Shown here: positions 33,056 to 43,673 of the stretch, piece after piece | Position numbering within the stretch: position 1 is the first letter of the stretch | Layout: each line of letters opens with the position of its first letter | Source: Cryoendolithus antarcticus | Taxonomy: Eukaryota; Ascomycota; Dothideomycetes; Cladosporiales; Cladosporiaceae | NCBI GenBank assembly: GCA_002077065.1 | Contig: NAJO01000005.1 | Coordinates: forward strand, 62,001-126,000 | Length of the DNA: 64,000 nucleotides | Direction of reading: 5' to 3' | Position numbers and translations under genes: made by a program | Notes under the pieces: model-generated | What the model was told of the DNA's origin: nothing | Seen by the model: only the letters and a program-made list of their open reading frames with translations | The model's database searches: none

Positions 33056-33760
33056 TCACCCCTCCACTTTCACATCCTTCAGCCCCTCCCCAACAGCATC
33101 AACGCCATCCTCCTCATCCTCATCCTCCACAACCTTCCCGACCAACCCCTGCTCCCAAAGCTGCTTCCCAGTCAACTTTTTCTCCTCCACCCGCCCCCGT
33201 TTCTTCTTCTCCTCAGCCTCAACCTCCAGCACCCTCCTCACCTTAGCTTCCTCAATCTCCCTCTTGAATCCGTCGCTCCACTTTAAGAAACTTTCCCGTG
33301 TGACTTTCTCGCCTTCGAATTTGCGGTTCTCCTCGGCCTCCGCTTGCCGCTTCACGGCTTCGTGTTTGGCTTCCTCGGCGTTCTGGCGCGAGGTGATGAG
33401 CGCTTCGGCGCTGTCTTTGAGGGATGAGTAGAGGGTGAAGATCATGGCCATGCCTAGGTTCTCTTCTATGACGGGCTCGAGCGCTTCCAGTAACCTCGCC
33501 TTATCCTCGTGGACATCCAGGTGGGGGTGCTTCGGTGCGTTTGGAGGTTGCGAGATGTCGAGACCAGGCGCGATGTCAGGATAGGTTGGAGGGTATTTGA
33601 CATTTAGCAGGAGCGTTGGAGGGGTGGTGTCGTCGCCGGCTTGCGGGGTGATGTCTAAGAGCATGGAGATCCGGTAGGAGGACTCGTCGACATCGGTGAT
33701 CTCGTCGGGGAAGATGGAGGAGAGAACTTCGCGCTCTTCAGCTTGGTCTTCGAGACCCAT
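33056..33760 (-). CDS. GIR2: RWD-domain protein Gir2 (DRG-binding)
   Basis: Single exon, 234 residues. The N-terminal RWD domain (~5-120) starts EEREVLSSIFPDEI and contains VKYPPTYPDIAP. A long charged helix follows (~125-200). Near the end, LTGKQLWEQGL is the segment that in Gir2/RWDD1 contacts the GTPase Rbg2/DRG. The tail is very acidic. Gir2 also binds Gcn1 on ribosomes and dampens Gcn2 activation. Divergent from ACL4 with only 233 bp between starts. Confidence 0.92.
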   Translation of the reverse strand: MGLEDQAEEREVLSSIFPDEITDVDESSYRISMLLDITPQAGDDTTPPTLLLNVKYPPTYPDIAPGLDISQPPNAPKHPHLDVHEDKARLLEALEPVIEENLGMAMIFTLYSSLKDSAEALITSRQNAEEAKHEAVKRQAEAEENRKFEGEKVTRESFLKWSDGFKREIEEAKVRRVLEVEAEEKKKRGRVEEKKLTGKQLWEQGLVGKVVEDEDEEDGVDAVGEGLKDVKVEG

Positions 33761-33993
33761 GATTGCGGTAGAGACTGTGTGGAGTGAGTCGCAAAACTTG
33801 AGTAGCTACTGTCGAGTCCGATAACGCCCTCAGCTGCAACATTCCCCGCTGTGGTATTTCGCATACAAATCGCTCGGCTAAACTTTCCTTGCGCGTGAAG
33901 TAAGGGTCCAAGAAATTTCCTATGCTCCTCTGCGTTTGCGATTTCACGTTCACACTAAGCCTTTCGCCACACTGTCTGGTAGTCAACAACATC
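33761..33993. promoter_or_regulatory. Short shared promoter, GIR2 / ACL4
   Basis: 233 bp between two start codons serves both genes. An alternative in-frame ATG for the rightward gene lies at 33922, within this segment, but would add a hydrophobic stretch not expected in the family. Confidence 0.6.
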
Positions 33994-35214
33994 ATGGCCA
34001 AGACGAAGCCCAGCAAGGCTGATAAGCAGATCAAGCAGCAATCGAAGCCTACTACCAATGGCCATACCACTGAAACGCCAGAGGAACTTTACGCCTCGGC
34101 ATTGACTCTCGTCGAGACCTCGCAACCTCAGGAGGCACTTGCGCAAGCGAAGAAACTATGGCTCGCAGTCCAGGATCAGCCTACGGCAGCCATGCTTCCC
34201 TCACTCAATCTGCTGGGCGAAATCTCAGTCGAGCTGGGCGAGATTGATGAAGCACGTACCTACTTCGAGAAGGCCGCCACGCTGGATCCGGAAGGCACTG
34301 TCGAAGGTCCTCTTGGTGGTGGAGCTGAGAAATTTCTCTGGCTCGCACAGCTGAATGAGGAAGGCGGTCAGCGAAGTGTGCACTGGTTTGAGAAAGGTGT
34401 GAACGCACTTCAGCGTGAGATCGCTGCTCTCGAGTCTGGTCAGGCTGTAGGGCTTAGTGAAGAGGAGCTTCTGATCTTGCGAGTTGAGAAGAAGCGCGAA
34501 CTTGCTAAAGCTCTTTGCGGGATCGTAGAGGTCTACATGACTGATCTCTCATGGGAGGATGATGCAGAGGCGAGATGCGAGTCGCTGGTCACGCAGGCTA
34601 TGACTGTGGAAGACGAGACGAGCCCGGAGATCTTGCAAACATTGGCTTCTGTGAGACTGTCGCAGGAAAGAAAGGAGGACGCGCAGGCTGCATTGAAGCG
34701 ATCTATGGCTGTTTGGGAGGACCTTGAGCCTGAGGATCCTGAAGTGCCTGACTTCGCTTGTCGGATCTCGTTGGCTCGACTACTGATGGAGGCAGAGCTG
34801 GAGAGTGATGCAATGGATGTTTTGGAGCGACTCGTGCAGGAAGACGATCAGAGTGTCGAGGCGTGGTATCTCGGTGGCTGGTGTCAGCATCTTGTAGCAG
34901 GTAAGATTCACCCGGAAGGAACCAATGGCAATACAAATGGCGACGTAGACGCAAACGGAACATCAAAGGGGTCCAGTCTGCTCAGAGGCAGCAGGCGATG
35001 GCTGTCGAGGTCCCTGAAGCTGCACGACTCGCTCGACTACGAAGACGCACGCCTAAAGCAGCATGCTGAAGAGCTCGTGCAGGAGCTCGAAGCAACTCTG
35101 GGCCCTCAAGCAGACGGTGACGATGGAGACGATTCCGGAGAGGAGTGGAACGGCATCGAGGATGACTCCGATACTGAAGATGGCGCAGATGATGTTGAGA
35201 TGAAGGACTCGTGA
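33994..35214 (+). CDS. ACL4: TPR protein Acl4-like, ribosomal protein uL4 (Rpl4) chaperone
   Basis: Single exon, 406 residues. After a basic N-terminus (KTKPSKADKQIKQQSK), TPR helices run from about residue 28 to 370: EELYASALTLVETSQPQEALAQ, LNLLGEISVELGEIDEARTYFEKAATLDP, ILQTLASVRLSQERKEDAQAALKRS and others. The C-terminus is a long Asp/Glu tail (GDDGDDSGEEWNG). This layout is that of Acl4, the dedicated chaperone that binds new Rpl4 and takes it to the nucleus for 60S assembly. An upstream in-frame ATG at 33922 exists; I chose 33994 because the sequence from MAKTKPSK on looks native. Confidence 0.85.
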   Translation: MAKTKPSKADKQIKQQSKPTTNGHTTETPEELYASALTLVETSQPQEALAQAKKLWLAVQDQPTAAMLPSLNLLGEISVELGEIDEARTYFEKAATLDPEGTVEGPLGGGAEKFLWLAQLNEEGGQRSVHWFEKGVNALQREIAALESGQAVGLSEEELLILRVEKKRELAKALCGIVEVYMTDLSWEDDAEARCESLVTQAMTVEDETSPEILQTLASVRLSQERKEDAQAALKRSMAVWEDLEPEDPEVPDFACRISLARLLMEAELESDAMDVLERLVQEDDQSVEAWYLGGWCQHLVAGKIHPEGTNGNTNGDVDANGTSKGSSLLRGSRRWLSRSLKLHDSLDYEDARLKQHAEELVQELEATLGPQADGDDGDDSGEEWNGIEDDSDTEDGADDVEMKDS

Positions 35215-37612
35215 CGGGTGTCTGCTCAAGATCCCGCGCAGCTCCCCGAATTTGTAACTACGATAAATTGTGCCACATGACTGGAACTCCTACCACGAAG
35301 CTACCTCTCATGCAACCTTCTCGAGCGATTCGCATGCAAGCTGCCCTTAAAGCCTCTGAGCTTCTCGATTAACCCTAGGGCCCACCACTCGGTGTCGCCT
35401 CGCACGTGCTCCCGCAATCTGCTATACCTCCAGCCACATCACCTGTCGCCCGATATTCATCGAATCAGACTTCCGGCGAACGCGCCATAGCGGGCTAGGA
35501 GACTCTGCCGACCCATGGTTCACTTTGTGGTCATTCTTCAACGCTCCCCGAAGTCTACTCTCTGGTCTGCCGTGCCTTCGACATGCAAATGCACTTCCGT
35601 CTCCTGCAGGGGCTCCGGCATGACCGCCGAACCTCGATCTTGTCACGATTACTCATCGCGAGGTGGATTAAGAGTTCGAAGTCAACCAGACTTTGATGTG
35701 GAGAAGATGTGGAGGACGTAGGGCAGAGACAGGGTTCTCGGAACGGCCGTTGCGATCGACGAAGGGTATAGCTTCTCAATGTCAAGCAAAAGAGTTTGTA
35801 ACGCTCAGGCATCAATCCAAGAAACTCAAACCTAACCTCCAGTCAAGCATGTATAAACAAGCGCTCCCAGCACTACGGTCACGGAGGCAGCGAACACTGC
35901 AATCACCCACTCAGAACCATACTGCCGGGCTGGTCACCATCCCAGCACTCTCTCACATGCTCGAGTGGCCGTAGACCACTGCAAGCCATTTCCGTCACTA
36001 CTTTTTCATTCGGTCGCGTCGATTCGAGAAATTTGATTGGCAGCAAGCAGATGTTCTGAGACGTGGTGTGGTCGTACATGGCGTGCTGCTTGCGGCTAGT
36101 GTGCATTCCGCGGTCACCGTTAGCGGTTGCTGCCGATGCTAGATGCCGTTGCTGTTTGCGGGTCCTTGCAGGTGATGGGGAGGGTGTGCATATGCACGAT
36201 GGGAAGTTGTGCGGACTGAACATAATAGCCGAGTGAAATCGGGACTATGGGACTAAAAGCTATAGAATAATACTCACTGGTATGTCAATGTAAGTAAAGT
36301 GCCCGACTCCATCTCGAGCCCCGTTGTGTGCGACAACCAGTGTCAAATGGTGCCACGATCCAAGCGCCCCAGATCGTGGGTCAGACGCACCTACCCGACG
36401 GCTATGCTCACATCATGCAGCGTTCGTAGATGCCGTGCAGGTACGCTCGAAGCGTGGGTGATGATCTTCCAACGCCGCATCCGGCCGCCGAAAGTCTCGC
36501 CGCCAAAGGCGTCAAGACTCAGTAGTTGCTACGGGCGCAGTGAGGAATGTAAGCATGGTCTGTGTAACAAACAAGCCTCACGCGCATCTCGCGCTCGAGC
36601 ACTCATCCCGCGCTGCTGATCGTTGAGCGGTCGTTGGCGCGTTGGACCTTGTCCGAGCACTCATATGATCACAAGGCACTTCAACAAGTCAGTCTGCTCG
36701 CCAGGCACCCGCTCTCCACCGTCCGAGCAGCATCGATGCAAGTGATGGAGCTTAAGCCGAAGGGGAAGCTTTGGGTCTAGTCCGTCCCACCGACGAGATG
36801 TGGCGCGGATCACCGTGCATCATGACTGCACGAGCAGGCATGACCAGCCTGGCGGTGCAGGACGTCTGAAGCAGCGCCTATGTCCGCTCACAAGACGATC
36901 AGCTCAGGCAAAGGGCATCGCGAAGCTCTATATCATCGCCGTTGAAGTGTCGTAGCCATGCGCGAGCGTCGTGCAAGCGGTGCTCTTCCGGAAGCGGCGA
37001 TCTGAGACTCACATGCGGGCCTGGGCTCCAAGACACCTACGGATGCGGTGAACGACTCGTTACTGTCCGTCTTCAGCGTCTACACTGTCGTCCCTGGAAC
37101 GCTGTCAGCAGTACTCGAGAAGTGCACGCTACAAGTACTTCTTCGTCTTGCTTTCGCACAAAGGCTCTTGTCTGAAATCTTTCTCCTCGCCTCCCTTTCT
37201 GTCTCTCGACTGCTAGACACCAGCTTCCTTTCGCACGATCCCGAGACAAAGCCATTACCAGACAACGACACCAGAGTCAGCCTTGCAAAGTGTGAGAAGC
37301 ACACAAGGAACTGCCAGACCACGCGACCGTAGCAAAGAACGACAAGTCGGGTCCTGGTCAAGCAAATTAAAGTGCTCCTTTGCAGCGGCTTAGTGCATTA
37401 GGTATGCCCCTATCCCTTGTGCCCACAGCTGTTCATGCGTCCTGGCGAGCGGAACAAGCTGCCCGGCGCAATCCATAGCAAACGTATCTCACATACTTAC
37501 AAGACATGCAGCAGGTCATCAACGAACTTCTCGTGTACCATTGGTACCGGCGGCCGATCCAGTGCCCGCGCGACAGCACTCCGTTGTCCTAGACTGCGTC
37601 GGAAGTGCCGCG
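35215..37612. other. Long intergenic region upstream of HMG-box gene
   Basis: 2.4 kb without a supportable gene. It carries the 3' end of ACL4 and presumably a long promoter and leader of the HMG-box gene; long upstream regions are usual for developmental regulators in fungi. I saw no RNA gene or transposon. Confidence 0.45.
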
Positions 37613-39121
37613 ATGTCTACCATCGTCGTTGCTCGTCGTCCTTCACCAGTGGAAGACTATGGTCTTAGTGCCATTGCAGAGCATAATGCTCAAGGTACTG
37701 AGCGATTTCCTCCGTACGAGGACCAGGAGAAAGGCCTTGGCATCTATGTGAGTGGAGCCTTGCACACCTCTGACCATGGCGGAGCTGACCAGCGATTACA
37801 GCATGATGGCTACGCCGCAACATATCAGGGCTCATATGTCCAGAATCCACCAACACCCAGTTCGAGTGATGGTGTCCGCACACGGAGCGGTCGTACAACC
37901 AGAAGGACCGACTCACCCTTCAGCACTTCAAAGTCCAGAGTCTCCAAGTCGCCATCTAGCAAGCCCAAGAAGGGCAAGAAGAGCAAGCTCGACAAGTCGA
38001 AGACTCCACAGCTCACTGCGCCGCTCTCTGTCTTGACAAAAGACATGACTGTTCCCAAAAAGAATATGGACGAATGGGTCAACCGATCAGCTGAAGTCCG
38101 CCAACAAGAGGTGGAGAAGCGCAATGGATATGTCACACGACCGATGAACTCCTTCATGCTGTACCGGTCCTGCTATGCCGAGCGCACCAAGCAATGGTGC
38201 ACGCAGAACAACCACCAAGTGGTGTCTTCGGTGTCTGGCGAGAGTTGGCCGATGGAGCCACCAGAAGTCCGCGAGAGTTTCAACGAGTGGGCGAAGCAGG
38301 AGCGCGCCAATCATGCCGCCGCGCATCCAGACTACAAGTTCTCACCCAGCAAGTCGACCAACAAGCGACGCAAGGATGATGACTCTGATGTCGAAGACGC
38401 TAGTGAGCTTGGCGATCCGGATGCTGAGTACCGTGGAGGTCGCAATGTCCGTACTCGTCGTGGCCATACGCAAGAGCCTGGGTATGTGTCAAGTAGCCAT
38501 GGCTTCGAGACAACACCGTACTACCAGCAGCCGAGTGGCTACGAGCAGTCGCAATTCCAGTATGCGAATCCCGGTCGACCACTCCCATCGAATGTCGCCT
38601 ACGATCAGCATGGTCTGCCATACAATCCGCAAACGAACACATACATCCAGACGGCTGTCGCACATCCTCAATACCAGTACGCAGTCCAGGAACCAGTGCC
38701 ACCACGGGCACCATCGCCGTCGCTTGGCAGCTACGGTCTCCCTGGTGGCCAGGCACATAGCATGTATGCGTCATCGCGGACCTCCACCCCGATGCAGCAA
38801 TACAATCAGTACGGCCAACCAGTCTATCAGCAGTACACTCCCCAGCCGTACCACCAGCCAGGTCAGTTCGGCACGCCAGTCCCGCAGATGTACTCAGAGC
38901 ATCAGCGGTACTTGCAGTTACAGCTCCAGCCGCAAGAAATCATCGACCCTTCTCTGGCGGCTATGCTGAATGAGCACGGCCAAGTGTTGCCAGTAGACGC
39001 GCACTTTGAGTCGGCCATGGGGGATCTGTCAGGGGACTTTCAGCTGAAGTACTATGATCAGCAGACCAGTCCTGACGCGACGCTAGCGCCTCAGTGGTCG
39101 CCCACAGATGCGCTGAAGTGA
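37613..39121 (+). CDS. HMG-box transcription factor
   Basis: Single exon from ATG 37613, 502 residues. The HMG box covers about residues 170-250: YVTRPMNSFMLYRSCYAERT, VSSVSGESWPMEPPEVRESFNEWAKQERANHAAAHPDYKF and then a basic KRRKDDD. The RPMNSFMLYR start is of the MATA-HMG/Ste11-like type, i.e. sequence-specific DNA binding rather than HMGB. A Lys/Ser-rich basic arm precedes it; after it comes a Tyr/Gln/Pro-rich C-terminal half of about 230 residues, which could activate transcription or phase-separate. Related fungal proteins control mating and development; the exact orthologue is not clear. It is not the mating-type gene itself, as no MAT neighbours are present. Upstream coding exons cannot be excluded. 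Confidence 0.85.
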   Translation: MSTIVVARRPSPVEDYGLSAIAEHNAQGTERFPPYEDQEKGLGIYVSGALHTSDHGGADQRLQHDGYAATYQGSYVQNPPTPSSSDGVRTRSGRTTRRTDSPFSTSKSRVSKSPSSKPKKGKKSKLDKSKTPQLTAPLSVLTKDMTVPKKNMDEWVNRSAEVRQQEVEKRNGYVTRPMNSFMLYRSCYAERTKQWCTQNNHQVVSSVSGESWPMEPPEVRESFNEWAKQERANHAAAHPDYKFSPSKSTNKRRKDDDSDVEDASELGDPDAEYRGGRNVRTRRGHTQEPGYVSSSHGFETTPYYQQPSGYEQSQFQYANPGRPLPSNVAYDQHGLPYNPQTNTYIQTAVAHPQYQYAVQEPVPPRAPSPSLGSYGLPGGQAHSMYASSRTSTPMQQYNQYGQPVYQQYTPQPYHQPGQFGTPVPQMYSEHQRYLQLQLQPQEIIDPSLAAMLNEHGQVLPVDAHFESAMGDLSGDFQLKYYDQQTSPDATLAPQWSPTDALK

Positions 39122-39701
39122 GGAGGTAGATAGCAAGCATTGTCGGGTAACAATTTGGATGGTGGAAGAGTTGAGAGGGTGTGCTGCCAATGGTGGCGAT
39201 AGATTTCGTAGTCAGTCGCAAGACGCACTTGAGATACCCAAATGGATTCGCGTGATCGCTCTCATTGGTAGTCTCATGGTCAATGGATGAGGGCGAGTCA
39301 GCTTGACAGGACAATGCCTTTGTATGCCTTGTGCCTCATGTTACACCACGGGTAGATGCATCTCCTGTAGCAGCCTATGACACCTGGCGATCACCTCAAA
39401 TCTGCACGTCGCACTCATTGCAGACGCTCGCACATCAATCCTGGCTTTCCACCGTCGGAGCTCTCTTCTCTGCGATCGAACGCGCGTCTCTTCACCGTCA
39501 TACCATCGATTGATTATGGTACGATGAGAGTGAAGGTGCTTACCTCAGTTCGCCCGCTTGGTGAGCCGCGCAAAGCCGCCAGATCACCTCGGCCTAGCGA
39601 CGAGCCAAAACATTCCAATGCAGTTAAGTGATTTCTTCGCCCAGCATATTAAGATGTAGTTTCCTCACTCCCTCGCCTCAACGAGGCTTGCACATTCAAT
39701 C
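39122..39701. other. Intergenic region
   Basis: 580 bp between two plus-strand genes: 3' end of the HMG-box gene and promoter of the E2 gene. Nothing else recognised. Confidence 0.45.
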
Positions 39702-41117
39702 ATGGCCACTTCTACCCCCAGGATCGCCCGCTCAATTTCGCGGCAGGCTTCCTCTAAGTACCACCAGTCCCTCTTCTCTAGAGCTTTCAGCACTTCTCAC
39801 AGACGAGCAATCGTGAAGCCATTTCTCCTCGCAGACATAGGCGAAGGCATAACAGAATGTCAAGTCATACAATGGTTCGTGCAGCCGGGCGCGAGAGTCG
39901 AACAATTCGACAAGCTCTGCGAGGTACAGTCCGACAAAGCCAGCGTCGACATCACTAGTCCTTTCGATGGAGTGATCAAGAAGCTGCATTATGCACCGGA
40001 TGATATGGCAATCACTGGGAAGCCATTGGTCGATATTGATATACAGGGGGAGATTGGTGAGGAAGAAAGCAATCTACTGGGCGGAGCAGACAAGGCTTCG
40101 GCTACTGAGAAGTCAAGCAGTGTGGAGACGGTGAGCATAGAGCAGAGTGTCAAGGCGGAGGGCAGTATCCTGTCAAGATCCAGTCCCTCAAGCCCAGGCG
40201 GCGGCGAGCGTACACCTCGAAAAGTCAATGGAGATCTGGCGACGCTCGCGACACCTGCTGTGCGACATCTTACGAAGGAGCTAAACGTCAAGATCTCGGA
40301 CGTGTCGGGCTCTGGGAGAGACGGGCGAGTGCTGAAGGAGGATGTACACCGTCACGTATCTCAAGCAAGCACGACTTCGATCCCCAGGCAGCCTCAATCC
40401 ACGCCCGTCGAAGGGGATCGCACAATGAGCCTCACACCGGTGCAAAACCAGATGTTCAAGCTCATGACGAGATCCTTGACGATCCCACACTTCCTGTACA
40501 GCTGTAGCGCCGACATGACAGGGCTCACGGGCATCCGCAAGACGCTCAACGGATCGAAGACAACAGACAAGCTCACCCACTTGCCCTTCATATTGAAGGC
40601 CGTTAGCATAGCACTTCGACGGCATACTCTACTGAACTCAGCACTGGACACATCAGACCCGAAGAAACCGTCCCTCACATCTTTCGCCGCCCACAACTTT
40701 GGCGTTGCAGTCGATACGCCGTCGGGTCTGCTCGTGCCAGTATTGAAAAATGTACAGAATATGAGCATTGGCGAGATTGCGAGTCGGCTTCGAGAACTCT
40801 CTGAAAAGGCTCGCAACAACAAGCTGGCTCCGGATGACTTTAAAGGGGCTACATTCACGGTCTCGAATATCGGCTCTGTCGGTGGAGGAGTAGTGTCGCC
40901 TGTCATCAGCGAACCACAGGTCGCAATACTGGGCATCGGGCGGAGCAGAGTTGTGCCAGCGTTTGACGCGAATGATGAGCTTGTCAAGCGGGAAGAGCTG
41001 ATACTGAGTTGGAGTGCCGATCATCGCGTTGTTGATGGTGCAGAGTGTGCGCGATGTGCGGAGAGGGTAAAGGCTCTGATTGAAGATCCCGCAGCAATGC
41101 TCGTCGAGATGCGATAA
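39702..41117 (+). CDS. Branched-chain 2-oxoacid dehydrogenase E2 (dihydrolipoyl transacylase)
   Basis: Single exon, 471 residues. Residues 1-35 form a mitochondrial presequence (Arg/Ser-rich, SRAFSTSHRR). The lipoyl domain (~38-115) has the lipoylated lysine in EVQSDKASVDITSPFDG (Lys near 79). A peripheral-subunit binding domain lies at ~183-220 (ATPAVRHLTKELNVKISDVSGSGRDGRVLKEDV). The catalytic domain follows, ending with SADHRVVDGA, which gives the active-site His and Asp (near 441 and 445). The DIGEGITECQVIQWFV start and SDKASVDITS motif distinguish BCKDH E2 from pyruvate and oxoglutarate E2. It transfers branched acyl groups to CoA in Val/Leu/Ile breakdown. Adjacent to another mitochondrial amino-acid catabolic gene. 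Confidence 0.95.
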   Translation: MATSTPRIARSISRQASSKYHQSLFSRAFSTSHRRAIVKPFLLADIGEGITECQVIQWFVQPGARVEQFDKLCEVQSDKASVDITSPFDGVIKKLHYAPDDMAITGKPLVDIDIQGEIGEEESNLLGGADKASATEKSSSVETVSIEQSVKAEGSILSRSSPSSPGGGERTPRKVNGDLATLATPAVRHLTKELNVKISDVSGSGRDGRVLKEDVHRHVSQASTTSIPRQPQSTPVEGDRTMSLTPVQNQMFKLMTRSLTIPHFLYSCSADMTGLTGIRKTLNGSKTTDKLTHLPFILKAVSIALRRHTLLNSALDTSDPKKPSLTSFAAHNFGVAVDTPSGLLVPVLKNVQNMSIGEIASRLRELSEKARNNKLAPDDFKGATFTVSNIGSVGGGVVSPVISEPQVAILGIGRSRVVPAFDANDELVKREELILSWSADHRVVDGAECARCAERVKALIEDPAAMLVEMR

Positions 41118-41406
41118 ACGCTTCTCATCAAGGCCGCCTTCGGCAAAGATTTGCAACGATCTATTGACTCGGTTCCTGCATGCCATCGAGGTCACACGGC
41201 AGCCGATGATGGCCGCTGCAGGAACGCGTTCCACTCGCGTCGAAGTGGGGCCAAATCACCCCCACATTGACCAGCTTATCGCTATCTCGAAAACAGAGCC
41301 GAGCCTAAGCGATGGAGCTGTCTTCGAACATTTACTCAAGTATTGCGAATAGTCCTGGCCGTCGTCGGTCTTGCTCATAAAACCACTCAGTATCATCGTC
41401 GCCACC

Positions 41407-42946
<1,540 letters not shown>

Positions 42947-43673
42947 CGGGTGATTGGTCCTGGAACTCACATGACCGCTGGGATAAGGGGACGTCCGTCT
43001 GAGGACAAACCATAAGGACTTCATGCCCAAAAAGCGATATAGGCTGAGGAGAGCACGTGCAATGCGGTACCTGGTTCGGTGACACGATCACCCCGGTAGT
43101 CTCATGCAGCCCTGCCGTAATGGGCAATCAGCTATGGGAGTTCACGCCGTTGAGGCGCTTTTGCATGTAGAAGCCGGGCTAACCGAGGGCGATCCTGCAG
43201 TTAAGCATCGATTGTGAATTCTCTGCTACCACTTCGATCGCTCCGGTGGATTAATCAGAACTTCTCGCGATGGCATTTTGACACTTCGGCTACTCGCCGG
43301 GACATTCATTTGAGTTTTTCTTCCCCGCAACGCGGGTACGTGGCGAGCGGTCCGCGACGTGTGCTTTCACCTGCTCCACCTTTCTCACAGTTCAAGAAAT
43401 CGCGAACCAAGATCTGGAATCCAGAGCTTGCTACTTGCACATCTGCCGCAGCGACTTCGGGAGGCAAACAGATACTATTCTTGCTTTTCGCACCCCTACA
43501 GACGTGTTTTACCCACCTTCGCTTCCACAATCTGGCCCTCTACTGCTCGTGCGGAGGTGAGCTGCAGGGATCCGGTCGTGGCATAGTGATTGGATTGCGT
43601 CTTCTGCCGCGTGCATAGCGTGCGATCTCGCCTTCTCCCTCAACAGCCCCCTTTGGATGAGCAGCTAGCTGCC
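42947..43673. other. Intergenic region upstream of SulP transporter
   Basis: 727 bp: 3' end of the P5CDH gene and promoter/leader of the transporter. Open frames present are not convincing. Confidence 0.45.

Noticed and set aside
36942..37361. Overlapping open frames on both strands before the HMG-box gene
   Set aside because: Arg/Ser-rich, no motif and contradictory on both strands; typical of non-coding GC-rich DNA.
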